Shown here piece after piece: positions 28,270 to 39,189 of a stretch of DNA of 64,000 nucleotides. The translations under genes were made by a program, and so were the position numbers. The DNA comes from Paraplanobispora siamensis. Its GTDB lineage: Bacteria > Actinomycetota > Actinomycetes > Streptosporangiales > Streptosporangiaceae. A model generated the notes under the pieces. It ran no database searches. It saw nothing but the letters and a program-made list of their open reading frames with translations, and was not told the DNA's origin. The stretch lies in NCBI RefSeq assembly GCF_016863175.1, contig NZ_BOOJ01000023.1, forward strand, positions 62,001-126,000, given 5' to 3'. Numbering within the stretch: position 1 is the stretch's first letter; each line of letters starts with the position of its first letter.

Positions 28270-29223
28270 GTGCGAGGCTGGCACGGATTGGACGACGTGC
28301 CCGAGGACTGGGGCAGGTCCGTCATCACGATCGGCGTCTTCGACGGCGTGCACACCGGACATCAGCAGATGGTGGCCAGGGCCGTCGCGATGGCCGGCCG
28401 GCTCGGGGTGCCGTCGGTGGTGGTGACGTTCGACCCCCATCCGGAGGAGGTGGTCCGGCCGGGCACGCATCCGCCCCGGCTGACGACCGCCAGGCACCGC
28501 ACCGAGCTGTTGGCCGCCCTGGGCGTCGACGCCGTGTGCGTGCTGCCGTTCACGCTGGAGTTCTCCCGGATGACCCCCGACGAGTTCGTGCAGACCGTGC
28601 TGGTGGACCGGCTGCACGCGGCGGGGGTCGTGGTGGGGGAGAACTTCCGCTTCGGCCACAAGGCCGCCGGCGACGTCGAGACGCTGCGCAACCTCGGCGA
28701 GAAGTACGACTTCGAGGCCGAGGGCGTGCCGCTGGTGAGCAACGGGGAGACCATCTCCTCGACGCTGATCCGCGAGCGCCTGGCCGCCGGCGACATCGAG
28801 GGCGTCACCGCCGCCCTCGGCCGCCCGCACCGGGTGGAGGGCGTGGTGGTCCGCGGCTACCAGCGCGGCCGTCAGCTCGGCTTCCCGACCGCCAACGTCG
28901 AGTCGCCGGAGTTCACCGCGATCCCCGCCGACGGCGTCTACGCCGGCTGGCTCCAGTGCATCCCGACCGGCAACCTGCCGGCCGTCTACGACGGCGCGCG
29001 CTGGCCCGCCGCGATCTCCGTGGGGACCAACCCGACCTTCGAGGGCGTGGACCGCACCGTCGAGGCCTACGCCCTCGACCGCGACGACCTCGATCTGTAC
29101 GGCGCGCACGTGGCCGTCGACTTCGGCCACCGGCTGCGCGGCAACACCAAGTTCGACTCGATCGAGGCGCTGATCGAGCAGATGAACGCCGACGTCGCCG
29201 AGGCCCGCCGCCTGACCGCCTGA
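28270..29223 (+). CDS. ribF: bifunctional riboflavin kinase / FAD synthetase
   Basis: The 317-residue protein converts riboflavin to FMN and then FAD. The N-terminal nucleotidyltransferase-like domain has IGVFDGVHTGHQQM (HxGH-type motif), VTFDPHPEEV and VGENFRFGHKAAGDVETL. The C-terminal kinase domain has GYQRGRQLGFPTANV and the later GVDRTVEAYALD. GAGG five bases before GTG 28270 supports this start rather than the upstream in-frame codon at 28204. It lies in the truB-ribF-rpsO order common in Gram-positives. Confidence 0.96.
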   Translation: MRGWHGLDDVPEDWGRSVITIGVFDGVHTGHQQMVARAVAMAGRLGVPSVVVTFDPHPEEVVRPGTHPPRLTTARHRTELLAALGVDAVCVLPFTLEFSRMTPDEFVQTVLVDRLHAAGVVVGENFRFGHKAAGDVETLRNLGEKYDFEAEGVPLVSNGETISSTLIRERLAAGDIEGVTAALGRPHRVEGVVVRGYQRGRQLGFPTANVESPEFTAIPADGVYAGWLQCIPTGNLPAVYDGARWPAAISVGTNPTFEGVDRTVEAYALDRDDLDLYGAHVAVDFGHRLRGNTKFDSIEALIEQMNADVAEARRLTA

Positions 29224-29421
29224 CCGTGCGATCGGCGGGCCCGGGGGGTGCGCGGGCTCCGGCGTGTGCGGGGGAGTCGGGCCGATGGTAGTCTGGCGTG
29301 TCAGCTCTGTAACCGGTGGTGTCGTAGCCCCCGGCAGCTGATCCGCCACGGCGACTGTAGGCACGCACGGTCGCTCGGGCTTTCCGAAATCACGTGTGCC
29401 CGTAGATGTTCAAGGAGAGAC

Positions 29422-29691
29422 GTGTCGCTCGACACCACCACCAAGAAGCAGATCATCAGTGAGTACGCCAAGAGCGAGGCCGACACCGGCTCGCCCGAGG
29501 TGCAGATCGCGCTGCTCAGCAAGCGCATCAGCGAGCTCACCGAGCACATGAAGCGCAACAAGCACGACTTCCACAGCCAGCGCGGTCTGCTGCTGCTGGT
29601 CGGCCGTCGCCGTCGTCTGCTCAAGTACCTGCAGAGCAAGGACATCCAGCGTTACCGTTCGCTTATCGAGCGGCTCGGCCTGCGCCGATAG
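29422..29691 (+). CDS. rpsO: 30S ribosomal protein S15
   Basis: The 89-residue protein is full length and matches S15 throughout: [32 protein letters not shown], then [23 protein letters not shown] and the C-terminal [13 protein letters not shown]. It binds the 16S rRNA central domain. AAGGAGAGAC sits before GTG 29422. It is followed by hairpins and pnp, the usual arrangement. Confidence 0.97.
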   Translation: MSLDTTTKKQIISEYAKSEADTGSPEVQIALLSKRISELTEHMKRNKHDFHSQRGLLLLVGRRRRLLKYLQSKDIQRYRSLIERLGLRR

Positions 29692-29697
29692 CATGAG

Positions 29698-29738
29698 GGG
29701 GGAGTGGCGTCCACGCCGCTCCCCCACTTTCGTGGGGG
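29698..29738 (+). terminator. two mutually exclusive hairpins after rpsO
   Basis: Hairpin A: GGGGGAGTGGCG (29698-29709) pairs with CGCCGCTCCCCC (29714-29725) with one G-U pair. Hairpin B: CCCCCAC (29721-29727) pairs perfectly with GTGGGGG (29732-29738) over a TTTC loop. They share 29721-29725, so only one can form at a time. A is terminator-like; B could act as an antiterminator or processing stem controlling read-through into pnp. Confidence 0.65.
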
Positions 29739-30014
29739 ATGTTCCGGCGCGTCGCGCCGTGGGAACGTGTCCCTGCGAGCAAACTGAATAGCCGAGAAAG
29801 TGCCCCCGCGTCCGCAAGCAAACGCGCCCCACGGCGTCGGAGGGCCGGTCCTCGGTAGTGGCCCCCGGTCATCACGGCACATGCCGTACCACTGGAACCG
29901 GGCGCTTCGATCGAAGACCGGCGCTGCACCTACGGGGAAGCGGCAACAAAGACGACCCTGGCACGACACGCGTGCCCGGGCGGACGCGGGTGACCGACCA
30001 CAAGGAGGTCCCCC
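29739..30014. promoter_or_regulatory. rpsO-pnp intergenic leader
   Basis: Together with the hairpins before it, 323 bases between rpsO and pnp hold no gene. ACGGCA-CA-TGCCGT at 29874-29887 is a small perfect hairpin. In Streptomyces the rpsO-pnp spacer contains an RNase III-cleaved hairpin and a pnp promoter (known); whether this one acts the same way is inferred. I could not pick out a convincing -10/-35 pair. Confidence 0.4.
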
Positions 30015-32356
30015 GTGGAGGGTGTCCACAGCAGTGAAGCCGTCATCGACAACGGCTCTTTCGGCACGCGTACCATCCGGTTCGAGACCGGGCGGCTCGC
30101 GCGTCAGGCGGCGGGTTCCGCCGTCGTCTACCTGGACGACGAGACGATGGTCCTGTCCGCGACCACCGCGTCCAAAGCTCCCAAGGAGAACCTCGACTTC
30201 TTCCCCCTCACGGTGGACGTCGAGGAGCGGATGTACGCCGCGGGCCGCATCCCCGGCTCGTTCTTCCGGCGTGAGGGCCGTCCCTCCGAGGACGCCATCC
30301 TCACCTGCCGCCTGATCGACCGGCCGCTGCGCCCGTCGTTCGTCAAGGGCCTGCGCAACGAGATCCAGGTCGTCGCCACGGTCATGGCCCTGCACCCCGA
30401 CCACCTCTACGACGTGGTCGCGATCAACGCCGCGTCCCTGTCGACCCAGCTGGCCGGGCTGCCCTTCTCCGGTCCGATCGGCGGCGTGCGCGTCGCGCTG
30501 ATCGAGGGCCAGTGGATCGCCTTCCCGACCCACTCGGAGCTGGAGAACGCCACCTTCGACATGGTCGTGGCCGGCCGCGTCCTGGAGGACGGCGACGTCG
30601 CGATCATGATGGTCGAGGCCGAGTCCACCCGCGACACGCTCAAGCTCATCGCCGACGGCGCCGTCGCGCCGACCGAGGAGACCGTGGCGCAGGGCCTGGA
30701 GGCCTCCAAGCCGTTCATCAAGGTGCTTTGCGAGGCGCAGGCCAAGGTGGCCAAGGTCGCCGCCAAGGAGACCGCCGAGTACCCCCTGTTCCTCGACTAC
30801 CAGGACGACGTCCTGGAGGCCGTGACCGGCGCGGTGAAGAGCGAGCTCGCCGCGGCGCTGACCATCGCCGGCAAGCAGGAGCGCGAGACCGAGCTCGACC
30901 GGGTCAAGGCCCTGGCCGCCGAGAAGGTCGCCCCCGACTTCGAGGGCCGCGAGAAGGAGATCGGCGCCGCCTTCCGGACGCTCACCAAGAAGCTCATGCG
31001 CGAGCGCGTGATCAACGAGGGCGTGCGCATCGACGGCCGCGGCGTCAAGGACATCCGCCAGCTCAACGCCGAGGTCCACGTCGTGCCCCGGGTCCACGGC
31101 TCGGCCCTGTTCGAGCGCGGCGAGACCCAGATCCTGGGCATCACCACGCTGAACATGCTCCGCATGGAGCAGATGATCGACACGCTCAACCCCGAGCGCA
31201 CCAAGCGCTACATGCACAACTACAACTTCCCGCCGTACTCCACCGGTGAGACCGGCCGCGTGGGCTCGCCCAAGCGCCGCGAGATCGGCCACGGCGCCCT
31301 CGCCGAGCGGGCGCTCATCCCGGTCCTGCCGGCCCGCGAGGAGTTCCCCTACGCGATCCGCCAGGTGTCGGAGGCGCTGGGCTCCAACGGCTCCACCTCG
31401 ATGGGCTCGGTCTGCGCCTCGACCATGGCGCTGCTCGACGCGGGCGTCCCGCTCAAGGGCATCGTCGCGGGCATCGCGATGGGCCTGATCAACGAGGGCG
31501 ACCAGTACGTCACGCTGACCGACATCCTCGGTGCCGAGGACGCCATGGGCGACATGGACTTCAAGGTCGCCGGCACCAAGGAGATCATCACCGCGCTCCA
31601 GCTCGACACCAAGCTCGACGGCATCCCCGCCTCGGTCCTGGCCGCCGCGCTGAAGCAGGCCAAGGGCGCCCGCCTGGCCATCATCGACGTGATGCAGGAG
31701 GCCATCGACTCCCCGGCGGAGATGAACGCCACGGCTCCGCGCATCATCACGATCAAGGTCCCGGTCGACAAGATCGGCGAGGTCATCGGCCCGAAGGGCA
31801 AGATGATCAACCAGATCCAGGACGACACCGGCGCCGAGATCACGATCGAGGACGACGGCACCATCTACATCGGCGCCACCGACGGCCCGTCCGCCGAGGC
31901 GGCCCGTTCGGCGATCAACGCCATCGCCAACCCGCACATGCCGGAGGTCGGCGAGCGCTACCTGGGCACGGTCGTCAAGATCGCCGCCTTCGGCGCGTTC
32001 ATCTCCCTCATGCCGGGCAAGGACGGCCTGCTGCACGTCTCCCAGATCCGCAAGCTGCACGGCGGCAAGCGCATCGAGAACGTCGAGGACGTCATGAACG
32101 TCGGCGAGAAGATCCAGGTGGAGATCGCCGAGATCGACTCTCGCGGCAAGCTCTCCCTGGTCCCGGTCGAGGTCGTCGAGAAGGAGGCCGAGGCCAAGGG
32201 CGAGGCCGGCACGCCCGAGTCGGGCGACTCGGACGCCGCTCCCGCCGCCCCGGCCGCGGACCGGCCCGCCGCCGACAAGTCCGCCGACGACAAGCCCCGC
32301 CGCACCCGCGTGCGGACCCGCAGCGGCGGCAACCGCGGGGGAGAAGACCGCAACTC

Positions 32357-32360
<4 letters not shown>
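30015..32360 (+). CDS. pnp: polynucleotide phosphorylase (PNPase)
   Basis: The 781-residue enzyme degrades RNA phosphorolytically and can add 3' tails; in actinomycetes it is the main polyadenylating activity. Two RNase PH domains are present (first from residue about 15; second with [18 protein letters not shown] and [14 protein letters not shown]), then KH ([17 protein letters not shown]) and S1 ([28 protein letters not shown]). An Ala/Asp-rich and then basic C-terminal tail of about 55 residues follows. AAGGAGG six bases before GTG 30015 fixes the start. The stop overlaps the next gene (GTGA). Confidence 0.97.
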
Positions 32361-34551
<2,191 letters not shown>

Positions 34552-34615
34552 GGGCCGTGCGCGCCGGTCCCGTCGGAGCCGGAACTCCCGGCGCCCGGCC
34601 GCTCGTCATACGGAT

Positions 34616-34792
34616 ATGACGCGACCTGAGCTCGCCTGCCCGCTCTGTGACAACACGAAGTTCCAGCAGGAGGAGGGGCGGCTCGACAGCCGGTGGGGGA
34701 TCACCTCCCACCGGGTAACTCTGATGATCTGCACGCGCTGCCGCTATATCCTCCACTTCTATGACAAGCACTCCATCTTCGACTTCGACTGA
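34616..34792 (+). CDS. small zinc-ribbon protein (58 aa)
   Basis: A short open frame beginning MTRPELACPLCDNTKFQQEE, with a second Cys pair ICTRCRYILHFYDKH near the end. The CPLC...CTRC spacing fits a zinc ribbon, like predicted nucleic-acid-binding Zn-ribbon proteins that share the ...SRWG...VTLMIC region (family link from memory, moderate). Its last 32 bases overlap the start of the following acetyltransferase gene in another frame. No strong ribosome site is seen, but codon use fits the neighbours. Confidence 0.72.
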   Translation: MTRPELACPLCDNTKFQQEEGRLDSRWGITSHRVTLMICTRCRYILHFYDKHSIFDFD

Positions 34793-35270
34793 GGTCCGCT
34801 GGGCGAAGGCGGGGGAGCTGCCGGGGCTGGCGGCCGTCGAGCGCGCCGCCGACGGGGTGTTCGCCCAGGTGGGGATCGTCTTCCCGGCGGGCACGACGAT
34901 GATCGAGGAGACCGACGACCCCTCGCGGGTGCTCGTCGCGGGCGAGCCCCCGATCGGGTTCGCGATGTTCGGCTGGGTCGACGGGAACGTCCACCTCGAC
35001 CAGCTCGCGGTCCATCCCGACCACGGGCGGCGGGGCGTCGGCGGGCGCCTGGTGGGGGCGCTGTGCGCGCACGCGGCCTCCCTGGGGGTGCCGGCCGTCA
35101 CGCTCACCACCTTCCGTGACGTCCCCTGGAACGCGCCGTGGTACGGACGGCACGGCTTCGCCGTGCTGGACCCGGCGGAATGGGGGCCGGAGCTGGACGC
35201 GCTGGTGGCCCATGAGAGGGAGCTGGGCATCGAGCTCGCCCCCCGCGTGGCGATGCGCCGGGTCCTCTGA
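34761..35270 (+). CDS. GNAT-family N-acetyltransferase
   Basis: The 169-residue protein has the GNAT core: VHLDQLAVHPDHGRRGVGGRLVGALCAHA holds the acetyl-CoA loop (R/Q-x-x-G-x-G), then LTTFRDVPWNAPWYGRHGFAVL is the typical C-terminal strand and helix. The NAPWYGRHGF block recurs in uncharacterised actinobacterial GNATs; the substrate is unknown. The first residues are Ser/Thr-rich. It overlaps the zinc-ribbon gene, suggesting coupled expression. Confidence 0.88.
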   Translation: MTSTPSSTSTEVRWAKAGELPGLAAVERAADGVFAQVGIVFPAGTTMIEETDDPSRVLVAGEPPIGFAMFGWVDGNVHLDQLAVHPDHGRRGVGGRLVGALCAHAASLGVPAVTLTTFRDVPWNAPWYGRHGFAVLDPAEWGPELDALVAHERELGIELAPRVAMRRVL

Positions 35271-35320
35271 CCGCGGCCCTCAGGGAAGGGCACGGCCGGG
35301 ACGCGGGCGGCTCAGATCGC

Positions 35321-36190
35321 TCAGATCGCCAGGCCGACGGTGAACAGCAGGCCGAAGACGAGCTGGAGGCGGCCGGTCTGCTGGAGCGTCGCGATCAGCG
35401 CCGGGCCGACGGCCCCCTGCCTGACCGCCCTGACCGGGCCGATCGCCAGCGGTGCGGCGAGCACGCCCAGCGCCGCGAAGGGCTGCCAGACGGCGAGCAC
35501 CAGCGAGATGACCAGCGGCAGGATCAGGCACAGGGCGTAGAGCGTGCGGGTGCGGGCGTCGCCGAGCACGACGGCCATGGTGCGCTTGCCCGCCGGGCCG
35601 TCGGTCACGATGTCGCGCAGATTGTTGATCACCAGCATCGCGCAGGCCAGGAGCCCGACGGGGACCGCCGCGGCCACCGCGATCCAGGGCAGCCACTCCA
35701 GCTGGACGAACGTGGTGCCGGCCACGGCCACCAGGCCGAAGAAGACGAAGACCGAGACCTCGCCGAGCGCGCGGTAACCGTACGGGCGCGAGCCGCCGGT
35801 GTAGAACCAGGCGGCGGCGATCGACGCCGCGCCGACCAGCAGCATCCACCAGGCCCTGGTCACCACGACCAGGACCAGACCGGCCACGGCGGCGGCCAGG
35901 AAGCAGGCCACGGCGGCCGTCAGGACCGCGCGCGGGGAGGCGGCGCCCGAGCCGACCAGCCGCATGGGGCCGACCCTGTCGTCGTCGGTGCCGCGCACGC
36001 CGTCGCTGTAGTCGTTGGCGTAGTTCACGCCCACCTGCAGGGCGAGCGCCACGAACAGGGCGAGCAGGGCCCGCCACCACACCGCCCCGTCGTATCCGGC
36101 GGCGACGCCGGTGCCGACCGCGACGGGCACGACGGCGGCGGGAAGGGTGCGCGGCCGGGCGCCGGCGATCCACTGGCTGACAGAGGCCAT
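35321..36190 (-). CDS. menA: 1,4-dihydroxy-2-naphthoate polyprenyltransferase
   Basis: A 289-residue UbiA-superfamily membrane prenyltransferase of menaquinone synthesis. The first Asp-rich motif is NDYSDGVRGTDDDR and the second is NNLRDIVTDGPAGKRT, separated by helices. About eight to nine hydrophobic segments are visible, such as WRALLALFVALALQVGVNYAN. The N-terminus WIAGARPRTLPAAVVPVAVGT is a MenA hallmark. It joins the prenyl diphosphate to the naphthoate ring at the membrane. No other men genes are in the window. Confidence 0.93.
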   Translation of the reverse strand: MASVSQWIAGARPRTLPAAVVPVAVGTGVAAGYDGAVWWRALLALFVALALQVGVNYANDYSDGVRGTDDDRVGPMRLVGSGAASPRAVLTAAVACFLAAAVAGLVLVVVTRAWWMLLVGAASIAAAWFYTGGSRPYGYRALGEVSVFVFFGLVAVAGTTFVQLEWLPWIAVAAAVPVGLLACAMLVINNLRDIVTDGPAGKRTMAVVLGDARTRTLYALCLILPLVISLVLAVWQPFAALGVLAAPLAIGPVRAVRQGAVGPALIATLQQTGRLQLVFGLLFTVGLAI

Positions 36191-36260
36191 GGTGCTGCGG
36201 ATCTTCCTCTCGGAGATGTCCGGGCGGCCCTCCCGGCCTCTCGGGAGCCGGGAGGGGACG

Positions 36261-36872
36261 CTAGCTGATGTCGGTGGCCAGGCGGATCATCCGCACCGGC
36301 CGGCCCATGTTCAGGACCCGCTCGGCGCCGTCCTCGCCCCAGCCCGCCGACTCCAGGAACCCGAGCACGGGGTGGTTGTCGGCGAACACCCAGGTCACGA
36401 TCGTGCGGTAGCCGTCCTCGCGCAGGTAGTCGACCGTGGCGTTGAGCAGGCGACTGCCGTGGCCGCGCCGGACGTAGTCGGGGTCCACCAGGAAGGTGAG
36501 CAGCTCGGAGGTGGTGGTGGGGTCGAGGTCGGGATCCTCGGCCGGGGCGTGGGAGGCCAGGCCGACCACGCGCTCGGCGCCCTGCATCGCCGCCAGCGCC
36601 TCGATCCCGCCGGGCCCGAGGGCGGGGAACGCGTCGGTGTCGAGGACGACCTGCTCCACGGCGACCAGCACGCGGTGCCGGGAGGTCGGCGGGCTGACGA
36701 TCGCCTCGTCCCACTGCCGGCGCCACATCTGTTCGGCGGCCGGACCGGTCATCTGCTCCAGCGGTCCCTCGGGCAGGAACTCGCGGTAGCCGTACCGCCA
36801 GGCGCGGATCTGGGTGCCCGTCACCGCGTCGACATCATCGTGCCGAGCCACCCGCACGCCTACGTCTGCCAT
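36261..36872 (-). CDS. GNAT-family N-acetyltransferase
   Basis: The 203-residue product starts VGVRVARHDDVDAVTGTQIRAWRYGYREFLPE, typical of GNATs, and has FLVDPDYVRRGHGSRLLNATVDYLREDGY (acetyl-CoA loop) followed by WVFADNHPVLGFLESAGW, the conserved N-x-x-x-x-F/Y-Y-x-x-x-G/F region. The extra insert between strands 2 and 3 makes it longer than usual. AAGGAG lies ten bases before the ATG. Substrate unknown. Confidence 0.88.
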   Translation of the reverse strand: MADVGVRVARHDDVDAVTGTQIRAWRYGYREFLPEGPLEQMTGPAAEQMWRRQWDEAIVSPPTSRHRVLVAVEQVVLDTDAFPALGPGGIEALAAMQGAERVVGLASHAPAEDPDLDPTTTSELLTFLVDPDYVRRGHGSRLLNATVDYLREDGYRTIVTWVFADNHPVLGFLESAGWGEDGAERVLNMGRPVRMIRLATDIS

Positions 36873-36999
36873 CTCGGCCCGCTCCTTATCTGCCGTACGC
36901 CGCCATGACGCGCTGCCTCGGGGGTCTCGTGCCGCACGAGCGGGCGTCAGGCGGGTCGACCCGTGAGACAGGCAGTTACACCGTATCGGGGAATCCGCC

Positions 37000-37572
37000 T
37001 CACGGATGACGCGAACCGGTCTCCGACTGGCGGCGCGCCCGGTACGCCCGTGTCTTCGTGCGGTTGCCGCACACTTTCATCGAACACCAGGACCGGGAGC
37101 GGTTCTTGGAGGAGTCGACGAACGCCCACTGGCAGGTGCTCTCGGTGCACACCTTCAGCCGGGGCCACATCCCCTGGGCGTGGACCGCCATCACGGCGGC
37201 GGCGATCCTGGCCAGAGCGCCGAGCACCCCGTCCGCCACCGGTTCCAGCACGGGATCGCCGGAGGTCAGGACGATCACGACGGGCAGCCGGTCCAGGGCG
37301 TGGGAGAGGGCGGGGTCGCGCTCGTCCCCGTCGTCGGAGGCGCCGTCGGAGGACTCGCCGGGGGCGTGGTGGTGCCGCAGCGCCGCGCGCAGCGTCTCGC
37401 GCAGGTGGACGGCGACCTCCAGGTCCTCCTCGCCCGCGGCGTCGCCGGGGGCCGCCAGGCCGCGCTTGGCGAGCCACGCGGCGAGCGCGGCGGGGGAGGG
37501 CAGGGCGTCGGCGTCGCTTTCGACGTCATAGGTGTTGACGAAGTCGCACACCAGGTCGGCGGGGCTGGGCAT
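37000..37572 (-). CDS. CGNR zinc-finger / ABATE-domain protein
   Basis: The 190-residue protein has an N-terminal ABATE (stress-induced putative transcription factor) domain starting DLVCDFVNTYDVESDADAL, and a C-terminal CGNR zinc finger: VCTESTCQWAFVDSSKNRSRSWCSMKVCGNRTK, with four Cys and the name-giving CGNR. It probably binds DNA as a regulator. ATG 37572 is chosen; GTG 37584 and TTG 37608 are in-frame alternatives. It is divergent from the short gene at 37673. Confidence 0.9.
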   Translation of the reverse strand: MPSPADLVCDFVNTYDVESDADALPSPAALAAWLAKRGLAAPGDAAGEEDLEVAVHLRETLRAALRHHHAPGESSDGASDDGDERDPALSHALDRLPVVIVLTSGDPVLEPVADGVLGALARIAAAVMAVHAQGMWPRLKVCTESTCQWAFVDSSKNRSRSWCSMKVCGNRTKTRAYRARRQSETGSRHP

Positions 37573-37672
37573 GGGGCGGATCACCTCTTCGCCACCACTG
37601 TACGGCAATAGGGGGTTGCTCTCGTTGAGACACCGTCATAACTTCTTAGGTGGTGTCTGGAAGGAGATCGCC

Positions 37673-37795
37673 ATGTGGTATCTGGCCTATCTGGCGTTCC
37701 GGGAGGCCCGCAGGAGCGAACGGCACCCGCGGGCCCGGGCCGTCACGGAGTCTGAGCGGCCGTCACGCGCCCGACGGCCAGGGCCAGCCGCCTGA
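37673..37795 (+). CDS. putative 40-aa protein with strong ribosome site
   Basis: AAGGAG stands six bases before ATG 37673 and opens a 40-residue frame, MWYLAYLAFREARRSERHPR..., which has an aromatic/hydrophobic start and an Arg-rich tail. The last 53 bases run antisense into the end of the MocR gene. The ribosome site suggests it is real, but nothing in the protein is recognised and the tail composition looks relaxed. Confidence 0.4.
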   Translation: MWYLAYLAFREARRSERHPRARAVTESERPSRARRPGPAA

Positions 37796-39167
37796 CCCCC
37801 TCGGCCAGCTCCGGCAGGTGGACGGCCGCCGAGTGGGTCAGCCGGATGCGGGGGCCCGGAGGCTCGGCCGGATAGTAGATGCGTCCCGGGCTCACCAGCA
37901 CGCCCGTCCTCGCGGCCGTCTCCACCACGGCGTCCTCGTCGAGGCCGGGCGGGAGCCGCACCCACAGGTGCAGGCCGCCGCGGGGGACGAGGTGGGGCTC
38001 GGCGGCGGGCAGGTGGGCGGCCAGCGCCGCCAGGAGCGCGTCCCTGCGGCTCGCCAGCTCCGCGGTGACGGCCGACAGGTGCCGGGGCCAGGCGGGTGAG
38101 CTGACGAACTCCAGGGCCGTCTCCTGCAGCGGCCGGGCGACGAAGAAGGACTCCACGATCTGGCTCGCCCGCAGCCGGTGCGCCGCCGGTCCCCGGGCGA
38201 CCACGCCCGCCACCCGCATGCTCGGGGCCAGGATCTTGGTTAGCGAGTTGACGTGGACGACGGTGCCGTGGGCGTCGAGCGCGACGAGCGGCGGCGGGAC
38301 GGGCGCGGTCGTGAAGTAACGCGCGTAGTCGTCCTCGATCACGAACGCCCCCGCCGCCCTCGCCACCGCCAGCACCTGCTCGCGGCGCTCCAGCGTGAGC
38401 GTCGCCCCGGTGGGGTTGTGCAGGGTCGGCTGGCAGAAGAAGACCCGGGCCCCGGTGACGGCGAAGGCCTCGGCGAGGTGGTCGGGCCGTACTCCGTCGG
38501 AATCCATCGGTACGGCGGTCGCCCGCAGGCCGGCGGCCCGCGCGGCGGCCAGGGCGCCCGGGTAGGTGGGGGTCTCGACGAGCACGGGCGTGCCCGGGGC
38601 GGCCAGGGCGCGGAAGGCGTGGGTGAGGGCCGACTGGCCGCCGCTGACCACCAGGACGTCGGAGGAGGTGACCTCGCCCCCCGCCTCCCCGGCGAACCAC
38701 CTGCGCAGCTCGGGCAGGCCGGTGAGCGGCGGGAGCGCCCAGGCGTCGGGACGGCGCATCGCCCTGGCGGCGGCCGTGGTGAGCGCCTTCGACGGGCGCA
38801 GGTCCGGGTTGAGATAGCCGCCCGTGAGCGGGACGACCCCGTCGGGCGGGGGAGTGAGCAGGCCGGTGATCCCGGTGTCGTCCACCACCCGGTCGCCGAG
38901 CGCGACCGTCTGCCAGGAGAGGTCGGCGGAGCCGTTGACGGTGCCGCTCCCGGCGGGCCGGTGGGCGACGTAGGTGCCGCTCCCCGGCCGGGTGACCACC
39001 CGCCCCTCGGCGGCCAGCCGCCCGATGGCCCGCGACACGGTGACCGGGCTGACGCCGTGCAAGCGCATCAGCTCCCGGCTCGACGTCAGCCTGTCCCCGG
39101 GCCTGAGCCGCTCGGCCTCCTTCCGGAGGATGGCCGCCAACCGGATGATACTGCTATCGTCATCCAT
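37743..39167 (-). CDS. MocR-type regulator (GntR HTH fused to aminotransferase domain)
   Basis: The 474-residue protein (ATG 39167) has an N-terminal GntR winged helix, RLTSSRELMRLHGVSPVTVSRAIGRLAAEGRVVTRPGSGTYVA (residues about 25-70), joined to a fold-type I aminotransferase domain with the PLP-lysine motif VNSLTKILAPSMRVAGVV. MocR proteins sense amino acids, PLP or related metabolites. It is divergent from the EamA transporter gene, its probable target, with start codons 23 bases apart and a palindrome between them. Confidence 0.92.
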   Translation of the reverse strand: MDDDSSIIRLAAILRKEAERLRPGDRLTSSRELMRLHGVSPVTVSRAIGRLAAEGRVVTRPGSGTYVAHRPAGSGTVNGSADLSWQTVALGDRVVDDTGITGLLTPPPDGVVPLTGGYLNPDLRPSKALTTAAARAMRRPDAWALPPLTGLPELRRWFAGEAGGEVTSSDVLVVSGGQSALTHAFRALAAPGTPVLVETPTYPGALAAARAAGLRATAVPMDSDGVRPDHLAEAFAVTGARVFFCQPTLHNPTGATLTLERREQVLAVARAAGAFVIEDDYARYFTTAPVPPPLVALDAHGTVVHVNSLTKILAPSMRVAGVVARGPAAHRLRASQIVESFFVARPLQETALEFVSSPAWPRHLSAVTAELASRRDALLAALAAHLPAAEPHLVPRGGLHLWVRLPPGLDEDAVVETAARTGVLVSPGRIYYPAEPPGPRIRLTHSAAVHLPELAEGVRRLALAVGRVTAAQTP

Positions 39168-39177
39168 GAGATACAAC

Positions 39178-39189
39178 AGTAGCGCTACT
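39178..39189. promoter_or_regulatory. palindrome between mocR-type and eamA-type start codons
   Basis: AGTAGCGCTACT is a perfect 12-base palindrome that ends at the base before the EamA ATG and lies 11 bases upstream of the MocR ATG on the other strand. TATCGT at 39155-39160 could be a -10 for a plus-strand leaderless mRNA beginning near 39166. A MocR dimer bound here would control both genes (inferred). Confidence 0.6.

Noticed and set aside
26311-29364. A 1017-codon antisense frame over DHH-TruB and ribF
   Set aside because: Crosses two genes with clear catalytic motifs on the other strand; composition is Gly/Ala/Val/Arg-rich as expected for a shadow.
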